Of a stretch of 64,000 bases of DNA, positions 55,232-64,000 are shown one piece after another; position 1 is the stretch's first letter, and every line of letters starts with the position of its first letter. The translations under genes and the position numbers were made by a program. The notes below the pieces were generated by a model, which did no database searches, was not told the DNA's origin, and saw nothing but the letters and a program-made list of their open reading frames with translations. Source of the stretch: Candidatus Cloacimonetes bacterium HGW-Cloacimonetes-2. Its GTDB lineage: Bacteria; Cloacimonadota; Cloacimonadia; Cloacimonadales; Cloacimonadaceae. The stretch lies in NCBI GenBank assembly GCA_002842035.1, contig PHBP01000008.1, forward strand, positions 47,588 through 111,587. Reading direction: 5' to 3'.

Positions 55232-56482
55232 ATGGCAGTTTTCAAACCCTTTAAAGCAGTGCGCCCGGTTCCCGAGAAAGCGGCTCATATTGCTTCCCTA
55301 CCCTATGATGTGATGGATTCAGACGAAGCCAGGATCGAAGTCGCCAAGTATCCTCTCAGCTTCCTGCACGTGGAAAAGCCGGAGGTTGATCTCCCCCTCG
55401 GTACAGATCTGTATGATCCGGCTGTTTATGCCAAGGCCAAAGAAAACCTCTATGGCTACATCGAGCGTGGTGATATGATCCAAGACGAAAAGCCAATGTT
55501 TTACATCTACAAGCAGGTGATGGACGGACGTGCACAATACGGCTTGGTTGGTCTTGCCTCGGTCGATGAGTATATGAACGGTATCATCAAAAAGCACGAG
55601 CTTACCCGTGCGGAGAAGGAAGCCGATCGTATCCGCCACGTTGATATCTGTGATGCTCACTCTTCTCCGGTCTTCTTTACCTACCGTCATCAGAACGTGA
55701 TAGACGAACTGGTGGAGCGCATCACCAAGAGCACAGTGGCTCAATATGACTTTGTGACAGACGACAATATCGGCCACACTCTGTGGCTGGTTTCTGATCC
55801 CAAGGACATCGATATCATCCAGCAAGCTTTTGCCAATATGGAATATCTCTATGTCGCAGATGGTCACCACCGCACAGCCAGCGCTGCCAAAGTCGGCCTG
55901 GTTCGCAGGGAGCAATTTCCTGATTTTACAGGTGAGGAGGAATTCAACTTCTTTATGACTGTGATCTTCCCGGATAACCAGCTCAAGATATTTGATTACA
56001 ACCGCGTAGTAAAGGACTTCAACGGCTATACCAAAGACGAGTTTCTCGCCAAAGTAGCCGAGAGATTTGAGATAACTCAAATGAATTCAGCCGAGCCTTA
56101 CCACCCTGCCAAGCTGCACGAAGTAGCGATGTACTTGGATCGCCAGTGGTACCGCATAATGCCTAAAGCCGGCACCTGGAACGAAGCAAATGTCGTAGAA
56201 AACCTCGATGTCTCCATTCTGCAAAAGAACCTCCTGCACCCTATCCTGGGTATTGAAGATCCCCGCACGGATAAGAGAATAGATTTTATCGGTGGAATCC
56301 GCGGTCTTGGTGAGCTTGTTAAGCGTGTGGACAGCGGACGTGAAGTCGTTGCTTTTGCGATGTATCCCACCTCGATGGACGAACTGATCGGCATTGCAGA
56401 TGCAGGCGAAATTATGCCTCCCAAGTCCACTTGGTTTGAGCCAAAGCTGCGCAGCGGATTGTTTATTCACCTCTTAAAGTGA
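55232..56482 (+). CDS. DUF1015-family protein
   Basis: 416 residues, the usual family length. Family marks are FKAVRPVPEKAAHIASLPYD at the N-terminus, YGLVGLASVDEY, IKKHELTRAEKEADRIRH and VADGHHRTASAA. DUF1015 proteins have no settled role; in other anaerobes they lie near serine or phosphoserine metabolism. AAGGAG precedes the ATG, and the stop overlaps the rimO start (GTGA). Confidence 0.93.
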   Translation: MAVFKPFKAVRPVPEKAAHIASLPYDVMDSDEARIEVAKYPLSFLHVEKPEVDLPLGTDLYDPAVYAKAKENLYGYIERGDMIQDEKPMFYIYKQVMDGRAQYGLVGLASVDEYMNGIIKKHELTRAEKEADRIRHVDICDAHSSPVFFTYRHQNVIDELVERITKSTVAQYDFVTDDNIGHTLWLVSDPKDIDIIQQAFANMEYLYVADGHHRTASAAKVGLVRREQFPDFTGEEEFNFFMTVIFPDNQLKIFDYNRVVKDFNGYTKDEFLAKVAERFEITQMNSAEPYHPAKLHEVAMYLDRQWYRIMPKAGTWNEANVVENLDVSILQKNLLHPILGIEDPRTDKRIDFIGGIRGLGELVKRVDSGREVVAFAMYPTSMDELIGIADAGEIMPPKSTWFEPKLRSGLFIHLLK

Positions 56483-57777
56483 AACACTACCTCATAGAAA
56501 GCCTTGGATGTGCCAAAAACCTCGTTGATAGCGAGGTTTTTGCCTACATCCTGGAATCTGCCGGCTACTCTCCCGCTCCCATACCGGAAGAAGCAGATCT
56601 GATCCTGATCAATAGCTGTGCCTTCCTGCAGAGCGCTCTGGCTGAATTTGACGAAATCCTCAGCGGTTATGCCGACCGCAAGAACCAAGGCGAGTTTGAG
56701 ACCCTGATTGTAACAGGCTGCGTGATGAACCGCGCTCTGGACGATTTTACGGGCCTTTTCCCTGAAGTTGATGCCTGGATTGGGCTCAAGGATTTTGACG
56801 CCCTGAAGAGCTTCCTTGGTGCCAAGAATAGCCCTGTAATCTCCCGGAGTCCCATCGAGGAAGGACACTACGCATATCTCAGGATCAGCGATGGCTGCCG
56901 CAACTACTGCAGCTATTGCACCATCCCCTCCATCCGCGGAGTGCTCAAGAGCGTCCCAATCCCCCAGCTCGTGATAGAAGCAGAATCCCTCGCCGCCAGA
57001 GGAGCCAAAGAGCTGATCCTGATAGCTCAGGACACCTGCCTCTACGGCACTGATCTATACGGACACCAAGCCCTCCCCGAGCTGATCGAAGCTGTTCACG
57101 CCATCAAGGGTTTCCGCTGGATTCGCCTGCTTTATCTCCATCCGGATCACTTCAAGACAGAGTGGCTGGAGCTCTTCAAGCGCTTGCCCAAGCTCCTCCC
57201 CTACTTTGAGATACCCATCCAGCACAGCGAAGATCGCATCCTCAAAGCGATGAATCGCAAGCTGGGACGCGCCCCCTTACTGGAGCTCTTCAAGCTCATC
57301 CAAAGCGAGCTTCCCACGGCTGTCTTGCGCACCACCCTGATCACCGGCTTCCCCGGCGAAAGCCCGCAAGACCACAAGAAACTGCTGGATTTCATCGAGC
57401 AAGTTCCCTTCCTGCATCTGGGTGTTTTCTGCTATTCACAGGAGCCGGGCACCCCGGCTTACGATATGCCACGCCAAGTAGGCGAAAAGACTGCTCTCAA
57501 GCGTCAGGACGAGCTGCTCAGCGCTCATCGAGCCCAGCTTGAGGAACGCCTCGGTGCTTGGGTCGGCAAGGATATCGAAGTACTGGTCGAAGCAGAATTA
57601 GAGCCTGACGAAGAGCTGCCCAAGGGAAATCATCGCTATCTCTGCCGCGCCTGGTTCAACGCCCCTGATATCGACGGTCTCGTCTTCGCCGAAGGCAAGA
57701 AAGTCAAGCCCGGCACCTTTGTAAAAGTAAATATTGAAGACGTTATAGACGTCGATCTCTTTGCCCGTATCATTTAG
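56479..57777 (+). CDS. rimO: Ribosomal protein S12 methylthiotransferase
   Basis: 432 residues. The N-terminal UPF0004 domain has SLGCAKNLVDSE and further cysteines in NSCAFL and TGCVM for the second cluster. The radical SAM motif is CRNYCSYC. A TRAM domain ends the protein. RimO adds methylthio to Asp88 of S12. The GTG start overlaps the previous stop. MiaB-type paralogues differ in the first motif, so RimO is preferred. Confidence 0.95.
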   Translation: MKHYLIESLGCAKNLVDSEVFAYILESAGYSPAPIPEEADLILINSCAFLQSALAEFDEILSGYADRKNQGEFETLIVTGCVMNRALDDFTGLFPEVDAWIGLKDFDALKSFLGAKNSPVISRSPIEEGHYAYLRISDGCRNYCSYCTIPSIRGVLKSVPIPQLVIEAESLAARGAKELILIAQDTCLYGTDLYGHQALPELIEAVHAIKGFRWIRLLYLHPDHFKTEWLELFKRLPKLLPYFEIPIQHSEDRILKAMNRKLGRAPLLELFKLIQSELPTAVLRTTLITGFPGESPQDHKKLLDFIEQVPFLHLGVFCYSQEPGTPAYDMPRQVGEKTALKRQDELLSAHRAQLEERLGAWVGKDIEVLVEAELEPDEELPKGNHRYLCRAWFNAPDIDGLVFAEGKKVKPGTFVKVNIEDVIDVDLFARII

Positions 57778-57785
57778 GAGTAAGA

Positions 57786-58781
57786 ATGAAAAAGATCTCC
57801 CTCACAGGGATCAAACCCACCGGAATCCCACACATTGGAAACTACATTGGCGCGATCAAGCCCGCCCTGCAGCTCTCCGAAAGCTGTGAATCCCGCTATT
57901 TTATTGCAGATTACCACGCCCTCAATAGCTGCAAGAATCCCGACGAAATCCGCTCGATGACCCGTGAAATCGCCGCAGCCTGGCTGGCAGGCGGCCTTGA
58001 TCCCGATCAGGTACTTTTTTACAAACAATCCGGTGTGCCGGAGACCTTTGAGCTGCTCACCATCCTGCTCGCCTTCACACCCAAAGGGCTGATGAACCGT
58101 GCCCACGCCTACAAAGCTATGCTCCAGAGCAACCAAAGTGCCGGCAAAGACCCCGATGATGGCGTCAATATGGGCTTGTTTACCTATCCTGTGCTGATGG
58201 CTGCCGACATCCTGCTCTTTGATACAGACCTCGTTCCGGTCGGCAACGACCAGTTCCAGCACGTCGAGATGGCAGTCGATATCGCCGAATCGTTTAATTT
58301 TATCTATCAAACCGATGCTCTAAAGCTCCCGGAAGCCATTGCCCAGCCACACACCAAGACCCTGCTCGGGCTGGACGGACGCAAGATGTCCAAGAGCTAC
58401 GGCAATACCATCCCGATTTTTTCCTCCGAGAAAGAGCTTCGCAAGCTGGTAATGAAGATCGTCACCAATTCACAAGGCATCGAGGAACCCAAAGATCCGG
58501 ATACCTGCAACGTTTTTTCCATCTACCAGGCATTTGCCTCTCCTGATCAGATTGAGGCCCTGCGCCAGCGCTATCTTGCCGGCGGGATGGGCTGGGGACA
58601 TGCCAAGCAAGAGCTTTTTGAGGTGATGAACGAAGCCCTGACCCCGATCCGAAACCGCTATCAGGAACTGATGCAGGATCCCGGCTACATAGACCGCGTC
58701 CTGGCAGAAGGCTCTCACAAAGCCCGCGAGATCGCCTCTGCGAAGATCAGTCAGCTTAGGCAGATTGTCGGAATAGATTGA
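57786..58781 (+). CDS. trpS: Tryptophanyl-tRNA synthetase
   Basis: 331 residues. Class I synthetase with TGIKPTGIPHIGNYIGA (the HIGH-like motif is HIGN) and the KMSKS loop in GRKMSKSYGNT. Other family marks are RYFIADYHALN and PVGNDQFQHVEMAVDIA. The length is standard for bacterial TrpS. AGGAGTAAG precedes the ATG 9 bp after the rimO stop, so the two are in one operon. Confidence 0.96.
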   Translation: MKKISLTGIKPTGIPHIGNYIGAIKPALQLSESCESRYFIADYHALNSCKNPDEIRSMTREIAAAWLAGGLDPDQVLFYKQSGVPETFELLTILLAFTPKGLMNRAHAYKAMLQSNQSAGKDPDDGVNMGLFTYPVLMAADILLFDTDLVPVGNDQFQHVEMAVDIAESFNFIYQTDALKLPEAIAQPHTKTLLGLDGRKMSKSYGNTIPIFSSEKELRKLVMKIVTNSQGIEEPKDPDTCNVFSIYQAFASPDQIEALRQRYLAGGMGWGHAKQELFEVMNEALTPIRNRYQELMQDPGYIDRVLAEGSHKAREIASAKISQLRQIVGID

Positions 58782-58890
58782 TAGACAGTAACGAGTGACG
58801 GCGCTTCGCGCAGCAAGGACTGCGTCCTTTCAGTTAGTAGTTAGGCAGTTAGCGCTGCGCTATGCGCTAAACGGGGTTGCAAAGTCATAA

Positions 58891-59106
58891 TATGTGGGTG
58901 CGTCATCCTGACGCACAGTCCTTCCGAGCGACAGGATGTCGCTCCCACACCACCACTCCTTCACTGCGCGAAGCGCTCTCCTTCCTCCTTTACTCCTTGT
59001 TAAAAGCTCCCCTTTTGAATCCACCCGCAAAACCCTCGTACTCATCTGGTGATTCCCTAGTCGCCACTAGGGGATCACTAGGGGATCACCAGGGGATCTC
59101 CCAAGC
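58891..59106 (-). repeat. Dispersed element, copy E (reverse orientation)
   Basis: Read on the minus strand it matches the other copies: three 11-bp units at 59088-59098, 59077-59087 and 59066-59076, then GGCGAC, the GGGTTTTGC and AACAAGGAGTAAA section, and a 57-nt REP-like pair at 58893-58949. The 58782-58890 stretch carries more small GCGC hairpins and may belong to it. No gene lies in the 439-bp gap. Confidence 0.85.
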
Positions 59107-59171
59107 ATTCAAAGAGCAAGAAATCAGCACATAGACATTTCTCCATCGAGATGAGCATAATATGAAAGCAA

Positions 59172-59202
59172 CAAAAAAAGGGACGCCGTTATCTGGCGTC
59201 CC
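59172..59202 (-). terminator. Rho-independent terminator of the giant repeat protein gene
   Basis: On the minus strand GGGACGCC pairs with GGCGTCCC around 7 bases and is followed by a T7 run. Confidence 0.85.
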
Positions 59203-59220
59203 TATATGCTATACTTGTAT

Positions 59221-62200
59221 TTACTTATTCAGGATCATCCTGGCAGAGCGGTGATAGCCTTTGGTATCAAGGCGATAGACATAGACACCGGAAGGCAGCC
59301 CGCGTCCATCATCATCCTTGCCATCAAACGCTATTGTGTGTTCCCCGGAAGGCAGCGGAGTATTTACCAAGGTCCTCACCAATTGTCCTCTCAGGTTATA
59401 AACCTTGAGCACTACTTGTCCCGGCTGTTTCAGCCAGATCACGATATTGGTATGCGGATTGAAGGGATTGGGGAAGTTCCCAACGATCTTGGTAACCGTC
59501 GGAGGTGGCGGAGGAGGCATCTCGATATGCAGGATATTGGAGAAGGTGGGATAGCTGTCGCCACCCGCCCAGCGCGGTTGAACCGCCCAGACGAATTCAC
59601 CCCATTCAATACCGCCGTGGTAGCTGTCGATATAGCTAAAGACTGTATCGCAGATTGCCACAGTGACCCATAGTTCCGGCTGGTTTTGCATTCCATCCAT
59701 CAGGAAGAAGATCTCGTAGTAATCCGGAGGAGTGATAACATTAGGGGCTTCCCAAGTGATCAGATAGCCGTTTTCCACAACCGTGGCATTGACGACCGGC
59801 ACTGTACCAACCACGAAGACCGTGGCGTTTGTAGTAGCAGGCAGAGAAACCAAGTCACCGTAGAGAGCTTCGACCTTGTAAAGATAAGTACCGTTGCCCA
59901 GATCAGGATCGAAGAATTGTCTCAGATTGATCTCCTGAAGCATTTGATCATCCCGGGAGATTCTGTAGCCGGTAAGGCCATAAGTATCCACGGGAGCATC
60001 CCAGCTTAAATAGACTGTGTTGGATGTAATTTCAACACTTGGCACAAGGTTTTGTACAGGATAGGGCTTGATTACAACAGTGGAGACCGGTCCGGTGTAG
60101 CTTTCTGCGCCACCTGAGTAGAGCGCGAACAATTGGTAGATATAAGCTCCATTGGCAAGACCGGTATGCGTAAAGGACAAAGCATCAGGAGCAATGGTGG
60201 GAAGCGGATTGCCATTGCAAACCAGCCTGTAGCCGGTGAGATTGTTTGTATCTACCGGAGCCTGCCAGCTGACTTCCACAGAATCTGCTGTGGCAACCGC
60301 TATCAGGTTTCTGGGAGGATAAGCCATTATGATATCCGCTGTGAAAGTATTGGTCGGCAGGGACATCAATCCGCTCTGGTACTCGGCTACCACGAAAAAG
60401 TCGTAGGAACCATTGGGCAGATTGAGGATGGTGGTCTCGGTCTGCTGGAGAGCAGTAAAGAGCTGATCATTACGATAAACCAGATACTGCGTCATCAAGC
60501 CGATATCCACCGGCGCATCCCAATCCAGACTGAGGCTATTTCCGGTTAAACTACCTGTCAAATTGCTGGGAGGATAGGCAATCAAGACCGTCTCAGTCTC
60601 GGTATTTGTGGCAGTTGATTCGCCGTTCAGATAGCTTGCGGTGACCTTGTAGTTATAGACGCCATTGGTAAGATCCTCTGCGATGAAGCTCGTATCGACC
60701 GAGGTATCAATCAACTGATCGTTTTGGTAGATCTTGTAGTTCACAAAGAAACCAGTGTCGCTGACGGGCTGCCAGGTAAGGCTGATATTAGCGCCGATAT
60801 TCTCCAGCAACAAGTTGGAGGGGTTGTAGATCGTCTCCCAGTGGATGGTATTTGTCGTAATCGAGGGAGATACCACTGCTCCGAACATTGCTTCTACACT
60901 ATAGGTATAATCACTATTGGCAGGGTTGTTGTGATGATAAAAGAGCTCAGATTGCTCTGAGAGTAGTACGTCGTTGGCGTAGAGCCGATAGCCGGTAAGC
61001 CCGGTGACATCTGACGGCGCTCCCCAATTGATAATGATCTGATCGTCACCTGCCACCGCGAACGCAGCTTGTGGAGGATATGGGAGAGTGATATCTGCTG
61101 TGTAATCGTTTGTGGGAGGGGCGTCTCCACCGGAGTAAACGGCTGTCACATGGTAGGTATAGCTGCCATTGGGCAGGTTTGTATGCTGATATGTGGTCTC
61201 GTTGGTGATACCGATCTGCTGGTTGTTGCAGAATATATGATAGAACATAAATCCGTGCAGATCAGATGAGGGGAGCCAACTGAGACTAACGTTGTTGCTA
61301 TCAATTGTTCCCGTAAGATTGGTAGCAGGATATGGTACTACGATGTGGACGTTCACCGAATTGGAATGAGGCGATACAGCCGTGCCGTAACGTGCTACTA
61401 CATAATAGGTGTACCAGTTGTTTGGCAGGTTCTCGTCCACATAGCTGGTGAAAGAGCCGGAGACCAGAAGTTCTTCGTTACGATAGACGCTGTAGGAGTT
61501 CAGTCCCCAGATATCTGTGGGAGGATTCCAGTTCAGAGTCACAGCATTGCCTGCCTGGTTAAAGGTAAGATTCTGCGGAGCGTAAGCATTGAGCACTGTA
61601 ACGCCAACAGGAGCGCTGAGTTCGGAGCTGATGCCGGGATAATCGGCACGGATCTGGTAAGCATACTCGCCATTGGCAAGGTTTTGATCCAGATAGACCG
61701 TACCTTGAGGATTGGTGATCTGCACCAGGAAGGCTCCATTTTTGTAGAGCGTGAATCCTGTCTCGCTCTGCCCTGGAAGAATCCAGCTAAGCTGAGCTGT
61801 GCGTACTCCCACCATCTGCACCGTAAATCCGGTCGGGATATAGGGAATCATAATGGTAGCGCTGGCTTCATTGGATTGAGCGCTTTCACCACTGGCGTAA
61901 ATTGCTGCAATCCGGTAGCTGTAACTGCCGTTATTCAGGTTTTGATCTGTGTAAGTGGTGAGAGCTGTCTGCGCCAGGAGCAATCCATTGCGATAGATCT
62001 TGTAGCCCAGAAGGCTGGCTCCTGAGGGAGGTACTGCATCCCAGCTAAGATCGATATCATCACTAGTAGCCGTGGCTACCAGATTTGAGGCAGGATAGAG
62101 CACCTCGATTAGAACTTCCTGAGTATTGCCGGGAGCGCTGTCTCCACTGTTATAGCTGGCAACTATGTGGTAGCTGTAAGTGCCATTGGCGAGGTCCTCA

Positions 62201-64000
62201 TCGGTGTAGCTGGTGACTGCACTTTGGGCAAGCAGGTTTCCATTACGGTAGATTTTGTAGCCGGTGAGAGCTCTCAAGCCACCTTGATTGACGGGAGCTG
62301 TCCAGCTCAAGTGGACGTCGCTGTCTATCACGTTTGCCACCAGACCTGTAGGCGGGTAGAGCAGCTCAATCCCGATATTTACGTAGTTTGAAGGCAGAGC
62401 ATCACCAAAGCTATAAACTGCTACGATTGCATAGCTGTAGCTTCCATTTGCGAGGTTATTGTCATGATAGCTGGTTGTTGCGGTATTGGCAATCACGATG
62501 CCATCTCTGAGTATATTGTAGCTTTGCAGATAGCCTGTATCGACGGGGGCTGTCCAGGAGAGAGTCACGTCGTCACCAATCACCTGCGCCTCAAGAGCAG
62601 TTGCTGTGTAAGCTATCTGGATAGTGGCGTTTTGAGTAGCTGTGGGCTGAGATTCACCGATCGAATAGACCGCAGTGAGGTAATAGCTGTATGCGCCATT
62701 GGCGAGGTTATTATCCTGATAGGATTGAGCTGTGGTCTGTGCCAGCAGGCTGCCATTGCGATAGACGCGGTAGGTTTGGAATCCACCCGGATCGTTCGGA
62801 GCAGTCCAGGAGAGGCTGATATTGTTGCCGGCTTGGTTCAAGACGAGGTTTTGAGCCGGGTATGCAAGCTCCACCTGGATAGAGGCGATATTGCCGGGCA
62901 CAGAAATCACGCTCGAATAGACCGCTGCGACCCGATAGCTGTAAGTGCCATTGGGACGGTCATAATCTATGTAGCTGAGGGTGAAAGGATTGGAGATATA
63001 AGCAAGCTCTTGATTGTTACGATACAGCACATAGCCAATCTCGCCTTGGGAAGGTGCTAGCCAGGCAAGGACTACATCGTTGCCATCCTGCAAGCTTGCT
63101 GTGAGATTTGCGGGAGGATCCGCGATCATAATGTTGATCGTAGCTGTCTCCGAGGCAGAGGAGAGTCCCAGAGCATACTGGGCTTTTACATAGTAATCGT
63201 AATTGCCATTGGGAAGAGCAAGATCCTGATAGATAGTGCTTTCGGTAGTGGCAATCTCCACTGCATTGCGGTAAATACGATAGAATTGCGGGTTGATCGG
63301 AGGAGCCTGCCATGAGAGGGTCACGTCACGCTCTCCGCTCAGCACAGCAGTAAATCCCACGGGGGCAGGAAGATCAGGCATTACGTTGATCTCGATTGTC
63401 ACTGTGTTTGACTGGATGGAAAGTCCGGCATCATAGACAGCCAGGAGCCAGTAGCTGTAGCTGCCATTGGCGAGGCCTTGATCCGTCCAACTGGTGAGAG
63501 CAGGATTGTCCAATACCTGGTGCAGATTGCCATTGCGGTAGATGAAGTACCCACGGAAAGCACGAATCGGAGCCGTCGCAGGTAGGGTCCAGCTTAGTGT
63601 AACTGCGTCTTCATCAACACTGGCGGTGAGAGCTGTGACGGGGTATGTGATCTCTATAGTGGCGTTAACAGTGTTTGAGGCACTCGATTCACCACTGTCA
63701 TATAGAGCTGTAACATAGTAGCTATAAGTGCCATTGGCAAGAGAGGCGTCTGTATAGGTAAGACTGCTGGTCTGTGCCAGTAAGCTGCCATCTCTGTAGA
63801 GCTTGTAACCCAGGAAGCCTCTGGCACTGGTGGCTGCTGCTTGCCAACTGAGGAGGATGTCATCATCAGAGACCTGGTAGCTTAGCTGCGTCGGAGGATA
63901 GAGTACTTCCACGATTGCTGTAGCTGTATTTGAAGCAGCAGAAAGACCTGTGCCATAGACGGCTTTGACGTAGTAATCATAGACACCATTAGCCAGATTG
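59221..64000 (-). CDS. Giant secreted protein with tandem fibronectin-type repeats and C-terminal FlgD-Ig/Por-like sorting domain (5' end outside window)
   Basis: The frame is open to the window edge, giving at least 1,590 residues; a GTG at 63912 is not the true start because the repeat pattern continues upstream of it. At least 17 repeats of about 90 residues share LSWxAP, GYxIYRNG and NLANGSYSYxVxAVY. A degenerate last repeat is followed by a C-terminal domain, GNFPNPFNPHTNI, VVLKVYNLRGQLVRTL and GLPSGVYVYRL, typical of FlgD-Ig or type IX-type sorting tails. It is probably an extracellular adhesin or matrix protein. Confidence 0.88.
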   Translation of the reverse strand, partial: NLANGVYDYYVKAVYGTGLSAASNTATAIVEVLYPPTQLSYQVSDDDILLSWQAAATSARGFLGYKLYRDGSLLAQTSSLTYTDASLANGTYSYYVTALYDSGESSASNTVNATIEITYPVTALTASVDEDAVTLSWTLPATAPIRAFRGYFIYRNGNLHQVLDNPALTSWTDQGLANGSYSYWLLAVYDAGLSIQSNTVTIEINVMPDLPAPVGFTAVLSGERDVTLSWQAPPINPQFYRIYRNAVEIATTESTIYQDLALPNGNYDYYVKAQYALGLSSASETATINIMIADPPANLTASLQDGNDVVLAWLAPSQGEIGYVLYRNNQELAYISNPFTLSYIDYDRPNGTYSYRVAAVYSSVISVPGNIASIQVELAYPAQNLVLNQAGNNISLSWTAPNDPGGFQTYRVYRNGSLLAQTTAQSYQDNNLANGAYSYYLTAVYSIGESQPTATQNATIQIAYTATALEAQVIGDDVTLSWTAPVDTGYLQSYNILRDGIVIANTATTSYHDNNLANGSYSYAIVAVYSFGDALPSNYVNIGIELLYPPTGLVANVIDSDVHLSWTAPVNQGGLRALTGYKIYRNGNLLAQSAVTSYTDEDLANGTYSYHIVASYNSGDSAPGNTQEVLIEVLYPASNLVATATSDDIDLSWDAVPPSGASLLGYKIYRNGLLLAQTALTTYTDQNLNNGSYSYRIAAIYASGESAQSNEASATIMIPYIPTGFTVQMVGVRTAQLSWILPGQSETGFTLYKNGAFLVQITNPQGTVYLDQNLANGEYAYQIRADYPGISSELSAPVGVTVLNAYAPQNLTFNQAGNAVTLNWNPPTDIWGLNSYSVYRNEELLVSGSFTSYVDENLPNNWYTYYVVARYGTAVSPHSNSVNVHIVVPYPATNLTGTIDSNNVSLSWLPSSDLHGFMFYHIFCNNQQIGITNETTYQHTNLPNGSYTYHVTAVYSGGDAPPTNDYTADITLPYPPQAAFAVAGDDQIIINWGAPSDVTGLTGYRLYANDVLLSEQSELFYHHNNPANSDYTYSVEAMFGAVVSPSITTNTIHWETIYNPSNLLLENIGANISLTWQPVSDTGFFVNYKIYQNDQLIDTSVDTSFIAEDLTNGVYNYKVTASYLNGESTATNTETETVLIAYPPSNLTGSLTGNSLSLDWDAPVDIGLMTQYLVYRNDQLFTALQQTETTILNLPNGSYDFFVVAEYQSGLMSLPTNTFTADIIMAYPPRNLIAVATADSVEVSWQAPVDTNNLTGYRLVCNGNPLPTIAPDALSFTHTGLANGAYIYQLFALYSGGAESYTGPVSTVVIKPYPVQNLVPSVEITSNTVYLSWDAPVDTYGLTGYRISRDDQMLQEINLRQFFDPDLGNGTYLYKVEALYGDLVSLPATTNATVFVVGTVPVVNATVVENGYLITWEAPNVITPPDYYEIFFLMDGMQNQPELWVTVAICDTVFSYIDSYHGGIEWGEFVWAVQPRWAGGDSYPTFSNILHIEMPPPPPPTVTKIVGNFPNPFNPHTNIVIWLKQPGQVVLKVYNLRGQLVRTLVNTPLPSGEHTIAFDGKDDDGRGLPSGVYVYRLDTKGYHRSARMILNK

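Noticed and set aside
59206..63060. Several plus-strand frames opposite the fibronectin-repeat gene, one 226 codons long
   Set aside because: They repeat the same Val/Ile/Gly pattern created by reading the repeats backwards, and lie after no promoter or ribosome binding site.
59600..64000. Regularly spaced repeats that might suggest a CRISPR array
   Set aside because: The period is about 270-290 bp, in frame, and encodes fibronectin-like domains. No short repeat-spacer pattern or cas gene is present.

Overview
The window is about 64 kb of a bacterial chromosome of roughly even base composition, with tightly packed operons. My best taxonomic guess is Candidatus Cloacimonadota (WWE1) or a close relative in the wider FCB group. 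This is an inference from gene content, not a match I could run. It rests on amino-acid catabolism genes (two glycine C-acetyltransferases, a tungsten-type aldehyde oxidoreductase), large secreted fibronectin-type proteins ending in a C-terminal sorting domain, and a Gram-negative envelope (secretin, lipoproteins, a predicted outer-membrane barrel).

Layout. 1-5.5 kb: an operon with an RluD-type pseudouridine synthase, RibBA, a TPM-domain protein, a membrane protein, a two-helix potassium channel with an RCK domain, and a stand-alone cyclic-nucleotide-binding protein. 5.7-9.3 kb (minus strand): rpsP-khpA-rimM-trmD-SPOUT methyltransferase-rplS, a terminator, then ogt-acpS. 9.4-12.3 kb (minus): a LEA14-like lipoprotein and an asparagine synthase. 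12.6-17.4 kb: a possible small ORF, speD-speE, a membrane protein, a single-domain response regulator, a FemAB/GNAT-like transferase and Ddl. 17.5-23.6 kb: two exported proteins (one with a FecR domain), a large predicted outer-membrane protein and a CHASE2 class III adenylate cyclase. 23.7-27.3 kb (minus): a methyltransferase and an 816-residue lipoprotein. 27.7-32.3 kb: secG, tRNA-Leu(AAG), two tandem kbl paralogues, rsmI and a HAD phosphatase.

32.8-49.6 kb is the most interesting region: a type IV pilus-like locus of unusual design. Two paralogous small pilin-like proteins begin MGTQQ and lack a classical prepilin signal. Each has a well-spaced sigma-54 promoter candidate. They are followed by PilC, PilB, three membrane-anchored pseudopilin-like proteins (one with a LamG domain), a histidine-kinase-like protein that stops after its phosphoacceptor helix pair, a receiver/cyclic-nucleotide-binding fusion, PilT, a PilM-PilN fusion, a PilO-PilP fusion, a short secretin and a hybrid histidine kinase. 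50-58.8 kb: an aldehyde ferredoxin oxidoreductase, an acyl-CoA synthetase, an M18 aminopeptidase, a DUF1015 protein, RimO and TrpS. 59.2 kb to the end (minus): the 3' part of a giant protein with at least 17 tandem fibronectin-like repeats and a C-terminal sorting domain.

At least five intergenic copies of a dispersed non-coding element run through the window. Each holds exactly three head-to-tail 11-bp units inside an inverted repeat. Three copies also carry a pair of inverted REP-like hairpins. A separate 81-bp palindrome lies at 24.7 kb. One adenylate cyclase, one protein with an intact cyclic-nucleotide-binding cassette beside a potassium channel, and one receiver fused to a degenerate cassette inside the pilus locus suggest that cyclic nucleotide signalling may touch both ion flux and surface motility here; that link is inference.
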